Source of the DNA: Streptomyces cynarae
GTDB taxonomy: Bacteria; Actinomycetota; Actinomycetes; Streptomycetales; Streptomycetaceae
Assembly: GCF_025642135.1 (NCBI RefSeq)
Contig: NZ_CP106793.1
Coordinates: forward strand, 5,176,001 to 5,240,000
Length of the DNA: 64,000 nucleotides
Direction of reading: 5' to 3'
Shown in pieces: positions 51,894 to 60,788 of the stretch (the stretch's first letter is position 1; each line of letters opens with the position of its first letter). The notes beneath the pieces were generated by a model. It ran no database searches and was not told the origin of the DNA. It was given only the letters and a program-made list of their open reading frames with translations. A program made the position numbers and the translations under genes.

Positions 51894-53480
51894 ATGAGTA
51901 GTGCAGTGCGTGCTGACGCGCGCACGTCTCAGCGCCGCAGGCGCAGGAGGGTGGCCGAAAGCCACGGGCTCCTGCCGCAGCCGCCGGACGAAACAGAGAA
52001 GTATTCGTACACCCGCAGGCATCTGTGGATGCTGACGATCGGTTCGCTGATCAGCTTCGCGTGCCTCGCGGTGAGCCAGGCCCTGTTCACGGCATCGAGC
52101 CCGTGGTTCTGGCTGACGATGCCGCTGCTCGCCTTCGTCGTCGCCGACTACCTGATCTCGCTGTACCTGGACGGGCTCAGCAAGGACTTCGACGTCAAGG
52201 CGCACAAGCAGCTGGTGCGCGACTGGCGGCCCGCCGTCCATCCGAGCGTCGACGTCTTTCTGCCGGTGTGCGGCGAGCCGCTGGAGGTGCTGCACAACAC
52301 CTGGGTCAACGTGAACCGGCTGGCCGGCACCTACAAGGGCGTCGTCAACGTGTACGTCCTCGACGACGGCGACGACTCCGAGGTGGGCGCGATGGCGCAC
52401 GACTTCGGCTTCCACTACGTGGTGCGGCCCAACCGCGGCTGGTTCAAGAAGGCCGGCAACCTGCACCACGCCTTCGGGATCACCGACGGCGACCACATCC
52501 TCATCCTCGACGCCGACTTCGCTCCGCGCGCCGACCTGCTCGACGAGCTCCTGCCGTACATGGACGCCGACGACAAGATCGGGATCGTGCAGTCGCCGCA
52601 GTTCTTCCGGATCACCGACCGGCAGAACTGGATCGAGCGCGGGGCCGGCGCCGTCCAGGAGCAGTTCTACCGCTCGGTGCAGACCTCCCGTGAGGACAAG
52701 GACGGATCGATCTGTGTCGGCTCGTGCGCGGTGTACCGGCGTGCGGCCCTCGCCCAGATCGGCGGCATCACGCTGATCGAGCACTCCGAGGACATGTACA
52801 CCGGATTCGACCTGCGGGCGCTGGGCTGGAAGCTGCGCTACGTGCCGGTCGCGGTGTCGGTGGGCGTCTGCCCGGACACGGCGGGCGCCTTCCACAACCA
52901 GCAGTACCGCTGGTGCATGGGCTCGCTGGAGCTGATCACCGGCAAGCGGTTCTGGGACCTGGACCTGAAGTTCACGACACGCCTGTGCTACATCTCGGGC
53001 TTCCTGTACTACATCCAGACGGCCCTCGCCACCTTCATCACGCCGATCATCCCGCTCTCGCTGATGATCCTGCGCCCCGACCTGCTGCGCGCGGAGGCCG
53101 CCCTGTGGGTGCTGCCCAGCGTGGCCTATGTGACGCTGGTGCTGCCGCTGTGGCACCGGGCGCCGTACCGCCTCGAGGCCTGGGCGGTGCGCGTGATGTA
53201 CGGCTGGTCGCATGTCTTCGCCGTGTGGGACGTTCTGCGCGGTCGCCCCATGGGCTGGAAGCCGACGGGCTCGCAGGGCGCCAAGAAGAACGGCATGCGC
53301 AGGTACTGGATCGGCATGATCGGATGGACCGGCGGCACCGCCGTGCTGTGGGTGATCGTGGCCGGCTGGCGCATGCTCACCGAATACCCGCCGGACTTCG
53401 CTCTGATGCTGTCCGCCGGCCTCTTCTACGCCGTCGTCGTCGCACGCGTACTCGTCCAGCCCCGGGAGCGCACCGCGTGA
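51894..53480 (+). CDS. GT2 cellulose/mannan synthase-like membrane glycosyltransferase
   Basis: 528 aa from the ATG at 51894; the ribosome binding site is weak. Two N-terminal helices (about 44-95) precede a processive GT2 domain. It has Asp in VLDDGDD (157-160), DAD at 206-208, SED at 299-300 where TED is usual, and QQYRW at 336-340. Several C-terminal helices form the likely translocation channel. There is no PilZ domain. It should polymerise a beta-linked hexose chain and move it outward. The linked GH26 and GDP-mannose genes suggest mannan rather than cellulose, but the sugar donor cannot be read from sequence. Its stop overlaps the next gene (GTGA). Confidence 0.85.
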   Translation: MSSAVRADARTSQRRRRRRVAESHGLLPQPPDETEKYSYTRRHLWMLTIGSLISFACLAVSQALFTASSPWFWLTMPLLAFVVADYLISLYLDGLSKDFDVKAHKQLVRDWRPAVHPSVDVFLPVCGEPLEVLHNTWVNVNRLAGTYKGVVNVYVLDDGDDSEVGAMAHDFGFHYVVRPNRGWFKKAGNLHHAFGITDGDHILILDADFAPRADLLDELLPYMDADDKIGIVQSPQFFRITDRQNWIERGAGAVQEQFYRSVQTSREDKDGSICVGSCAVYRRAALAQIGGITLIEHSEDMYTGFDLRALGWKLRYVPVAVSVGVCPDTAGAFHNQQYRWCMGSLELITGKRFWDLDLKFTTRLCYISGFLYYIQTALATFITPIIPLSLMILRPDLLRAEAALWVLPSVAYVTLVLPLWHRAPYRLEAWAVRVMYGWSHVFAVWDVLRGRPMGWKPTGSQGAKKNGMRRYWIGMIGWTGGTAVLWVIVAGWRMLTEYPPDFALMLSAGLFYAVVVARVLVQPRERTA

Positions 53481-54496
53481 GCCGACAGATCCGCGCGCTG
53501 GCCGTCCTGCTGATCGCCTGCGCGCTCCTTGCGGGCTGCAGCACCTTCTCCGACAAGGGCCGGCAGCAGTACGAGCAAGCAGAGGGCAAGAACCCGGGCG
53601 AGAGCGAGTCGTCCGGGTCGCAGACCGAGAAGCCCGTGCCGCCGTACGACGTACGACCGCTGCTCGCGCCGGCGAAGAAGTACCTCGGCGTGGCCGCCGA
53701 AGGTGCCCCTGCCAGCATGAAGAACATCACGGACTTCGCGAAGGCGGCGGGCAAGAAGCCCAACCTGATCGAGTTCTACTCCGCGTGGGGCGATCAGTAC
53801 GAAGCGCGTCTGGTGCGCAGTTCCTGGGACTACGGGGGGCTGGCGTTCATCGCCTGGGAGCCCTTCAAGTCGTCGCTGAAGGAGATCGCGTCCGGCAAGG
53901 ACGACGCGTACATCCGTGAGTACGCGAGTGCCGTCAAGGAGCTCAACCTCCCGGTGGCCATCAGCTTCGCGCACGAGATGAACGGCTTCTGGTACCCGTG
54001 GGGCACGAAGAAGGCCACCGCGGCGCAGTTCGTCTCCGCCTTCCGGCACGTCCACGACGTCTTCGACGAGGTGGGCGCCACCCAGGTCATCTGGGTGTGG
54101 AGCCCGAACGTGGTCAACCCGATGCCCAAGGTGAAGCTGAAGCCGTACTGGCCGGGCGAGAACTACGTCGACTGGGTCGGCGTCATCGGCTACTACGCCA
54201 AGACGGGACCGTCCACCTTCCGCACGCTGTACGGGGCGACCTTCGACCAGGTCCGGGCCCTCACCAAGAAGCCGGTGATCATCGCGGAGACGGCCGCCGA
54301 GGCGGGGGACCGCAAGCCCGCCGACATCACCGATCTCTTCCACGGCACGGCCGCGCACGACGACGTGATCGGCTTCGTCTGGTTCAACTTCAACAAGGAA
54401 ACGGACTGGCGCATCAGCAGCGGACCTCTGTCGGAGCAAACGTTCCGTCGGCAGGCGGCCAGTGACCGTTTCGGATTCGACGTGACGAAGCCATGA
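53477..54496 (+). CDS. GH26 beta-mannanase-like lipoprotein
   Basis: A 339-aa protein. A lipoprotein signal ends in LLAGC (Cys21). The domain from about residue 60 is GH26-like: acid/base Glu167 in ISFAHEMNGFWYPWG and nucleophile Glu271 in PVIIAETAAEAG, with WVWSPN between them. Family members cut beta-1,4-mannan or mixed glucans. Overlap with the GT2 gene (GTGA, 53477-53480) and the next gene (ATGA) places it inside one translated unit. It may trim or release the nascent polymer at the cell surface, as endoglucanases do in cellulose operons. Confidence 0.85.
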   Translation: MSRQIRALAVLLIACALLAGCSTFSDKGRQQYEQAEGKNPGESESSGSQTEKPVPPYDVRPLLAPAKKYLGVAAEGAPASMKNITDFAKAAGKKPNLIEFYSAWGDQYEARLVRSSWDYGGLAFIAWEPFKSSLKEIASGKDDAYIREYASAVKELNLPVAISFAHEMNGFWYPWGTKKATAAQFVSAFRHVHDVFDEVGATQVIWVWSPNVVNPMPKVKLKPYWPGENYVDWVGVIGYYAKTGPSTFRTLYGATFDQVRALTKKPVIIAETAAEAGDRKPADITDLFHGTAAHDDVIGFVWFNFNKETDWRISSGPLSEQTFRRQAASDRFGFDVTKP

Positions 54497-56361
54497 GCAG
54501 CAGACAGCCGCCTGGTCCGTGGGCGGAGCAGCAGGCGTACGGACAGCCCGGCCCCCGTCACGAACAGGAATACGGCGGACAGGCGTACGGCTCGCAGGCC
54601 TACGGGCAGGAGGCACTGGCTGACGGCCACCGGGCGTATGAGCAGGAGTACGCACAGCACTCCGGTGCGCCCCATGCCTACGGGTGGCCCCAGGAGCAGG
54701 CGGCGCAACCGGGCGCCGCGCAGGCCGCCGACGCGTATCCGCCGTACTACGACGCCTACGACCCCTACGCGGAGCCCGAACCCGAGCCGGCCGTGCAGCC
54801 GACGGTGATCGTCGGCGAGGCCGAGCGGGCGCCGGGCTACACCCTGCCCGACGTCCAGGAGTCCGCCTGGGACGTGGACACCCGGCGCAGCAAGTTGCTC
54901 GGCCGCGTGGCCCTGCTCTTCCTGCTCCTGGTGCAGGCCGGGCTGTCGCTCAGGCTGAAGGGGACCGCGTTCCAGGACGAGGCCCTCTACATCGCGTCCG
55001 GCCACTACGAACTCGACAACCTGTTGCACGGCACCAAGCTGCCGGCGGACTTCGCGAGCTACTTCTCGGGCCACCCGAAGCTGTACCCCGTGCTGGCGGC
55101 GGCCGTGGACTCCGCGTTCGGGCTGACCGGCGTCCGGATGGTGAGCCTCGGCTTCATGCTGAGCTCCACCGCGCTGCTGTACGCCCTGACGCGGCGGTTG
55201 TTCAACCTGCGGGCGGCGCTCGGTGCCGCCGCGTTGTTCTCCGTGGTGGAGTCCACGACGGTGCTCGGGAACTTCGCCACCTACGACGCCGCCGCGATCT
55301 TCCTGCTGGCGCTGGCGATGTACGCCGTCGTGCGCACCGACCGGATGCCCGCGGTGGCCGTCCTGCTGGCCGCGCCCCCGGCGGCGCTGGCCTTCGCCGT
55401 GAAGTACGCCTCCGGCCTGTACCTGCCCACCCTGGTGGTGCTGGCGATCGTCACCGCCCACCGGCACCGCAGTGTGAAGGCGGCCGGCCGCGGTGTGGTG
55501 CTGGGCGCCGGCATCGCGGCCCTCCTCGGCGCCGGATACGCCCTGTCGGGGCCGCTCGGCGGCATCAGCTCCACCACCACCAACCGCGCGCACGGCTCGG
55601 ACTCCGCACTCACGCTGCTGGAACACAGCGCGGAATGGGGCGGCCTGGTCTTTCTCGCCGCCCTGGGCGGCTCGATCGCCTACGCGCTGCGCGGCCGCAT
55701 GGGTGAGATGCCCTGGATCGAGGGCGTCACCCCGGGACGCTGGCGCCGCGCCGCACTCGGGGCGCTGCTCACCGGGACGGCGCTGCTGGCCCCGGCCTAC
55801 CAGATCCACCTGCACACCCAGGTGTCCCTCTTCAAGCACGTCGGCTTCGGCCTGCTCTTCGCCGCCCCCATGGCGGGACTGGGCATGGCCCGCCTGATCG
55901 GCCCGCATTTCCGGCACCCGCAGCTCGGGATCATGCTGTACGTCCTGACACTGGTGTTCGGCATGGTGCAGGCTCAGCAGGCTTACAGCTTCCCGGACTC
56001 CTCGCAGATGACCGCGTACCTGCGCACGATGGTCGACCACAAGGGTCGCTATCTGGCCGAGGAGCAGGAGGTGCCCGCGTACTACCTGCGGGACGTCACC
56101 GGCTGGGAGCAGTGGCAGAACACCTACTTCATGGACTACAGGGACAAGGCCGGCAAGCACTACACCGGTCCCGACGCCTACCGGCAGGCGGTGCGCGACG
56201 GCTGGTTCGACGTGATCGTGATGCACGGCAACGTGACGCCCGACACGTACCGGGCGGTCCAGGCGGGGCTGAAGGGCAACACGCACTACCGCCTGGCCGC
56301 CGTGTTCCCGTACACGACGAGCAGCGGCCAGAGCGCCTACCGGGTCTGGGTCAAGCGATGA
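54493..56361 (+). CDS. GT39/ArnT-like membrane glycosyltransferase
   Basis: A 622-aa protein. Residues 1-130 are a Tyr/Gln/Gly-rich cytosolic segment (QAYGSQAYGQEA). After the first helix, FQDEALYIASGHYE carries the loop-1 acidic pair of GT-C enzymes. About ten further hydrophobic helices follow, then a small C-terminal extracellular domain. Such enzymes use polyprenyl-phosphate sugars as donors, which fits the polyprenyl-phosphate mannose synthase gene downstream. ATGA overlaps both neighbours. The acceptor is unknown. Confidence 0.78.
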   Translation: MSSRQPPGPWAEQQAYGQPGPRHEQEYGGQAYGSQAYGQEALADGHRAYEQEYAQHSGAPHAYGWPQEQAAQPGAAQAADAYPPYYDAYDPYAEPEPEPAVQPTVIVGEAERAPGYTLPDVQESAWDVDTRRSKLLGRVALLFLLLVQAGLSLRLKGTAFQDEALYIASGHYELDNLLHGTKLPADFASYFSGHPKLYPVLAAAVDSAFGLTGVRMVSLGFMLSSTALLYALTRRLFNLRAALGAAALFSVVESTTVLGNFATYDAAAIFLLALAMYAVVRTDRMPAVAVLLAAPPAALAFAVKYASGLYLPTLVVLAIVTAHRHRSVKAAGRGVVLGAGIAALLGAGYALSGPLGGISSTTTNRAHGSDSALTLLEHSAEWGGLVFLAALGGSIAYALRGRMGEMPWIEGVTPGRWRRAALGALLTGTALLAPAYQIHLHTQVSLFKHVGFGLLFAAPMAGLGMARLIGPHFRHPQLGIMLYVLTLVFGMVQAQQAYSFPDSSQMTAYLRTMVDHKGRYLAEEQEVPAYYLRDVTGWEQWQNTYFMDYRDKAGKHYTGPDAYRQAVRDGWFDVIVMHGNVTPDTYRAVQAGLKGNTHYRLAAVFPYTTSSGQSAYRVWVKR

Positions 56362-57980
56362 GCAGCGATACGACGACCGACTACGCCCCCGCAGGGCACG
56401 AGGAACCCGTCCCCGGCGGCCGAGGGTCGCGCCGGGAGACCGAGCGGGCCGACGGCCCCGGCGGCGGCCGCCTCACGGCCGCCCTGGTGTTCCTGGTCCC
56501 CACCGCCGCCGCGCTGGCCGTGATCCTCCGCGGAATCGGGGTGCGGCAACTGTGGCGCGACGAGCACGCCACCTGGTGGGCGGCCACGCTCTCCTTCCAC
56601 GAGCTGAGCCATCTGATCCGCACGATCGACGTGGTCTTCACGCCGTACTACGTGCTGATGCACGCGTGGATCGCCATCGCCGGCGACTCGCCGACCGCGA
56701 TGCGCCTGCCGGAGGCCGTCGCGATGGCGTGCTCGGCCGGGCTGCTCGCGCTGCTCGGACGGCGGCTGTTCACCACGCAGACGGGTGTCCTCGCGGGACT
56801 GGCGTTCGCGGTCGTGCCCACGGTGACGCGTTACGGGCAGGAGATCCGCCCCTATGCCTTCGCCGTGACCGCCGTGCTGCTGTCGACGCTTCTGCTGGCC
56901 CGGGCCCTGGACCAGCCGTCCTTCAAGGTGTGGGTGGGCTACACACTGTCCGTGCCGCTGATCGGCTGGAGCCACCTGGCCTCCATGGCGGTGCTCGGTG
57001 CGCACCTGACGATGATCCTGATCGCACGGCGCTCCGGGGACCGGATCGCGGGCTGGGCGTACGCGGCGGCAGGCACCCTCGGCCTGTGCTTCGTCCTCCC
57101 GGCGGCCATCCAGGGCTCGGGGCAGAGCGGGCAGATCGCCTGGAACAACCCCGTCCAGAAGGACCTGCTGGAGTTTCCGAAGAACCTGTTCGGATCCTGG
57201 GCGGTGGCGGTGCCGGTGCTGGCGCTCGGGCTTGTGGGCCTCTTCTTCGCCGGAAAGCGGGCGCTGCCGTTGGCCGTGTGGGTCGTGCTCCCGCCGCTGG
57301 CGACCTATGTGACGGCCTCGAAGCTCCACCTCTTCCTGCCGCGCTATCTGCTGTTCACCCTGCCGGCCTGGGTACTGCTCGCGGCGGTCGCCGTGACCCG
57401 GCTGGCCGGTCCGGTCGCGGGCGCGAAGGCCGGGACGGGGGCGGCGGTGCGGCGCGGGTTCGGCTGGGTGTTGGCCGCGGCTGCCGTCGCCGGGCTCCTG
57501 TGGCAGGCGCTGCCGGGCATCCGGGAGACCCGCCAGAACGCGCAGGGGGAGCCGGACTTCCGGGGCGCCGCCCGCATCATCAGGGCCGAGCAGCGCAAGG
57601 GCGACGGGATCGCCTTCAGCGGGGTGATGGCGGAACGCCGGGCCATGGCCTACGAATTGCGCGACGACCCCGGGCGGCCACGTGACGTGCTCATGTACTG
57701 GACCCCGCAGGAGCTGGGCTCCTTCGGGGCGGGCGAGTGCCCGCGGCCGGCGCCGTGTCTGGCGAAGGCCAAGCGGCTGTGGCTGGTGTCGACCACGTTC
57801 GACGGGCAGCCGCTCAGTGGGATGCCGAAGCAGACGGCGGCCGCGGTCGAGAGCGGGTTCCGCGTGGTCAGGACCCGGAAGCTGACCAGCCTCCAGCTGG
57901 TGCTGCTGGAGCCCGTGAAGAAGGCCGCGGACGGCACAGCGGACAAGGACGACGCGTCCCGGCGCAAGGTGCACGCCTGA
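56358..57980 (+). CDS. second GT-C-type membrane glycosyltransferase
   Basis: 540 aa from the ATG at 56358, which overlaps the preceding stop. The first helix is followed by LWRDEHATWWAATLSF, the GT-C acidic pair (Asp-Glu). It has about ten membrane helices and a C-terminal domain with a CPRPAPC pair. Compared with its neighbour it lacks the Tyr/Gln-rich head. It probably adds a second sugar to the same product, or mannose to proteins; this is inference from neighbourhood only. Confidence 0.75.
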   Translation: MSSDTTTDYAPAGHEEPVPGGRGSRRETERADGPGGGRLTAALVFLVPTAAALAVILRGIGVRQLWRDEHATWWAATLSFHELSHLIRTIDVVFTPYYVLMHAWIAIAGDSPTAMRLPEAVAMACSAGLLALLGRRLFTTQTGVLAGLAFAVVPTVTRYGQEIRPYAFAVTAVLLSTLLLARALDQPSFKVWVGYTLSVPLIGWSHLASMAVLGAHLTMILIARRSGDRIAGWAYAAAGTLGLCFVLPAAIQGSGQSGQIAWNNPVQKDLLEFPKNLFGSWAVAVPVLALGLVGLFFAGKRALPLAVWVVLPPLATYVTASKLHLFLPRYLLFTLPAWVLLAAVAVTRLAGPVAGAKAGTGAAVRRGFGWVLAAAAVAGLLWQALPGIRETRQNAQGEPDFRGAARIIRAEQRKGDGIAFSGVMAERRAMAYELRDDPGRPRDVLMYWTPQELGSFGAGECPRPAPCLAKAKRLWLVSTTFDGQPLSGMPKQTAAAVESGFRVVRTRKLTSLQLVLLEPVKKAADGTADKDDASRRKVHA

Positions 57981-58112
57981 GCCGTCCCAGGACGCTCGGG
58001 GACTGGTCGGGAGGGGGTCTGCCGGACCCACTCCGGACGTCCGGCTGCCGGCGACGGCACCCGGGCGGGGCGCAACGCAACAACCAGGGGATTTCCACGG
58101 AGGGGAAACGAC

Positions 58113-58868
58113 ATGACGTACGACCTGGGGGGTGTCCGCGTCACCGTGGTGATGCCCACCTACAACGAGGCGGCGAACCTGCCGCGGATGGCCGAGGCGG
58201 TGCTGGGACTGCCGATCGACGGGCTGCATCTGAAGATCGTCGACGACTCCAGCCCGGACGGCACCGGACGGATCGCCGAGGAGCTGGCCGAGAAGCACAA
58301 CTGGGACGGCCGGTGGCGGATGAGCGTGCTGCACCGCACCGAGAAGGACGGGCTGGGGCGTGCCTACGTTGCGGGCATGAGCGCCGCGCTCGCCGAGGGC
58401 GCCGCGTACGTCGTCCAGATGGACGCCGACGGCAGTCACCCGGTGGAGGCGGTGCCGCGGATGCTCGGCACGGCCATGGCCTCCGGGGTCGGCCTGGTGA
58501 TCGGCAGCCGGTACGTCGAGGGCGGAGCACTGGACGAGGAGTGGGGCAAGCACCGGGTGCTGCTGTCCCGCTTCGCCAACCGGTACGCCCGGACCGTGCT
58601 CGGCACCAAGATCCGGGACATCACCGCCGGTTTCAACCTGTGGTCCGCGCAGACCCTCCGGGACGTCGACCTGGCCACCGTTGACAGCGCCGGCTACAGC
58701 TTCCAGGTGGAGCTGAAGTTCAAGGCCGTCCGGGCCGGTCACAGCGCCGTGGAGATCCCGATCCGGTTCGAGGAGCGCACCGAGGGCGTGTCCAAGATGA
58801 ACCTCGCGACGCAGGTCGAGTCGGCGCTCGTGCCGCTGCGACTGCGGATGCGCAACCGACGGAGCTGA
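58113..58868 (+). CDS. polyprenol-phosphate mannose synthase-like GT2
   Basis: A 251-aa protein. The GT2 fold shows VTVVMPTYNEAANLPRM, VDDSSPDGTG and the metal motif QMDADGSH. The C-terminal RFEERTEGVSKMN is characteristic of dolichol/polyprenol-phosphate mannose synthases (DPM1/Ppm1 type). It lacks membrane helices. It would make the lipid-linked mannose that GT-C enzymes use. The start follows GGAGGGG, after a 132-bp gap. Confidence 0.88.
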   Translation: MTYDLGGVRVTVVMPTYNEAANLPRMAEAVLGLPIDGLHLKIVDDSSPDGTGRIAEELAEKHNWDGRWRMSVLHRTEKDGLGRAYVAGMSAALAEGAAYVVQMDADGSHPVEAVPRMLGTAMASGVGLVIGSRYVEGGALDEEWGKHRVLLSRFANRYARTVLGTKIRDITAGFNLWSAQTLRDVDLATVDSAGYSFQVELKFKAVRAGHSAVEIPIRFEERTEGVSKMNLATQVESALVPLRLRMRNRRS

Positions 58869-58875
58869 CCTCACC

Positions 58876-59433
58876 ATGAGCGGACGGCACGCGCTGCCCT
58901 CGCGGCTGGGGAACCTGTACCGCGAGATCGCGAAGTTCGGCCTGGTGGGGCTCTCGGGATTCGTGCTCAACCTCGCGGTCTTCAACCTCATCAGAACTGT
59001 GGCCCACTGGCAGACGGTCAGGGCGAGTGTGGCCGCGACCGCTGTCGCCATCATGGGCAACTACATCGGCCTCCGGTACTTCGCATACCGGGACCGCGGA
59101 CAGGAGGAGCGGAGCGGCCAGAAGAAGGAACTGGGTCTCTTCCTCTTCTTCAGCGCGGTCGGCCTGGTCATCGAGAACTCGGTCCTCTACGTGACCACCT
59201 ACGCGTTCGGCTGGGACAGCACGCTCGCCAACAACATCTGCAAGTTCCTCGGCATCGGCATCGCGACCCTCTTCCGCTTCTGGTCCTACCGGACGTGGGT
59301 CTTCAAGACGGCCGGCCGCCGGCCGGAACACACGGAGGCGGTCTCCCGCGGTGCTGCGCCCGCCTTCCACGCACCGCCGGCCGAGCCCGTGGAAACCTAC
59401 TTCAGCTTCTCCGGCGAGAGGACATCACCATGA
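58876..59433 (+). CDS. GtrA-family membrane protein
   Basis: A 185-aa protein with four hydrophobic helices and the GtrA pattern (FGLVGLSGFVLNLAVFNLI, and FRFWSYRTWVF at the end). GtrA proteins are proposed to flip polyprenyl-phosphate sugars. It sits 7 bp after the lipid-mannose synthase gene and overlaps the next one (ATGA), fitting that role. Confidence 0.88.
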   Translation: MSGRHALPSRLGNLYREIAKFGLVGLSGFVLNLAVFNLIRTVAHWQTVRASVAATAVAIMGNYIGLRYFAYRDRGQEERSGQKKELGLFLFFSAVGLVIENSVLYVTTYAFGWDSTLANNICKFLGIGIATLFRFWSYRTWVFKTAGRRPEHTEAVSRGAAPAFHAPPAEPVETYFSFSGERTSP

Positions 59434-60521
59434 GCGAAGCCATCCTCCTCGTCGGCGGCAAGGGCACCCGGCTGCATCCGCTGTGCACCTTCACCCCCAA
59501 GCCCCTGCTACTCGTCGCGGGCGTGCCGCTGCTGACCCACCAACTGGCCCGCGCCGCGGCGGCGGGGGTGACCCGGATCGTCTTCGCCACGTCCTACCTG
59601 GCGGAGTTGTTCGAGCGGGAGTACGGCGACGGCGCCGGACTGGGCCTGGAACTCGTGTACGTCACCGAGACCGAGCCCCTGGGCACCGGTGGCGCGATCC
59701 GCAACGCCGCCCGCCACCTGACCTGCGGCCCCGACGAACCCGTCCTGGTGTTCAACGGCGACATCCTCAGCGGTCTCGACATCCGGGGACTCAGGGACGG
59801 TCACGTCGCCTCCGGCGCCGACGTGACCCTGCACCTGACCCGGGTCGCGGACCCGCGGGCCTACGGGCTGGTCCCCACCGACGAGCACGGCAGGGTCATG
59901 ACGTTCCTGGAGAAGCCCGAGCGCCCCGAGGAGATCGTCACCGACCAGATCAACGCGGGCTGCTACGTCTTCACCCGCTCCGTCATCGACACCATCCCCG
60001 AGGGCCGGGTCGTCTCCGTCGAGCGGGAGACGTTCCCGGGCCTGCTGGCCTCGGGCGCCCTCCTGCGCGGCGTCGTCGACGAGACGTACTGGCTGGACCT
60101 CGGCACACCGTCGGCCTTCGTCACCGGCTCCGCCGACCTGGTGCGCGGCCATGTGTCCTCACCCGCGCTCCCCGGCCCGACCGGGGACGCCCTGATCCTG
60201 CCGGGGGCGCGGGTCGACCCGCTGGCGGTGCTGACGGGAGGCACCGCGGTGTGCGACGGGGCCGTGGTGGAGGCGGGGGCCGTCGTGGAGGGCAGCGTCG
60301 TCCTGCCCGGGGCCCGCATCGGCCGGGGGGCGCTGGTCCAGCGGTCCGTGGTGGGGCGGGACGCGGTCGTCGGCGAGTGCACCAGCGTCGTCGAGGCGGT
60401 GGTCGGCGACCACGCGCATCTGGGACCGCACAACGAGGTCCCGGCGGGCGTGCGCGTCGACTGCGGCGTTCACCTGCCCGAGCGGGCGGTCCGCGTCTCG
60501 GTGCCCACACACCTCGGCTGA
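59430..60521 (+). CDS. sugar nucleotidyltransferase, GDP-mannose pyrophosphorylase-like
   Basis: A 363-aa protein. The N-terminal catalytic motif is LLVGGKGTRLHPLCTFTPKP, and FNGDILSGLD carries the metal Asp. The C-terminal third is hexapeptide-like (GAVVEAGAVVEGSVVLPGA), a left-handed helix. This two-domain layout is that of mannose-1-phosphate guanylyltransferases, though glucose or other nucleotides are possible. It would supply GDP-mannose to the GT2 and lipid-mannose enzymes. Last gene of the coupled set. Confidence 0.8.
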   Translation: MSEAILLVGGKGTRLHPLCTFTPKPLLLVAGVPLLTHQLARAAAAGVTRIVFATSYLAELFEREYGDGAGLGLELVYVTETEPLGTGGAIRNAARHLTCGPDEPVLVFNGDILSGLDIRGLRDGHVASGADVTLHLTRVADPRAYGLVPTDEHGRVMTFLEKPERPEEIVTDQINAGCYVFTRSVIDTIPEGRVVSVERETFPGLLASGALLRGVVDETYWLDLGTPSAFVTGSADLVRGHVSSPALPGPTGDALILPGARVDPLAVLTGGTAVCDGAVVEAGAVVEGSVVLPGARIGRGALVQRSVVGRDAVVGECTSVVEAVVGDHAHLGPHNEVPAGVRVDCGVHLPERAVRVSVPTHLG

Positions 60522-60554
60522 CCCCGGCCCGGCATCGCGCCCGCCAGGCCCGCA

Positions 60555-60590
60555 CCCGCACGGCCGCCCCGACCTGGGCGGCCGCGCGGG
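60555..60590. terminator. bidirectional terminator
   Basis: A 15-bp stem with one mismatch, CCCGCACGGCCGCCC (60555-60569) against GGGCGGCCGCGCGGG (60576-60590), lies between convergent genes. Confidence 0.82.
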
Positions 60591-60788
60591 TGTCCGCCAT
60601 GAGCCGCGCCTGCCCGGCCGGGCTCCGCAGGTCGTGGGGCCCGAGGGCCGGGGGCCGGGGTGTGTGGCGCCTTGATGCTTGAGCAGCCGGTCAGCCAGGC
60701 GTAGGCCGCCGGCCGGGCCGGACCGGTTCCCCGATCGGCCCGACGGCTTCGCCCCCGACGGATTCGCCCCCGGCGGCGGTGCGGCAGG

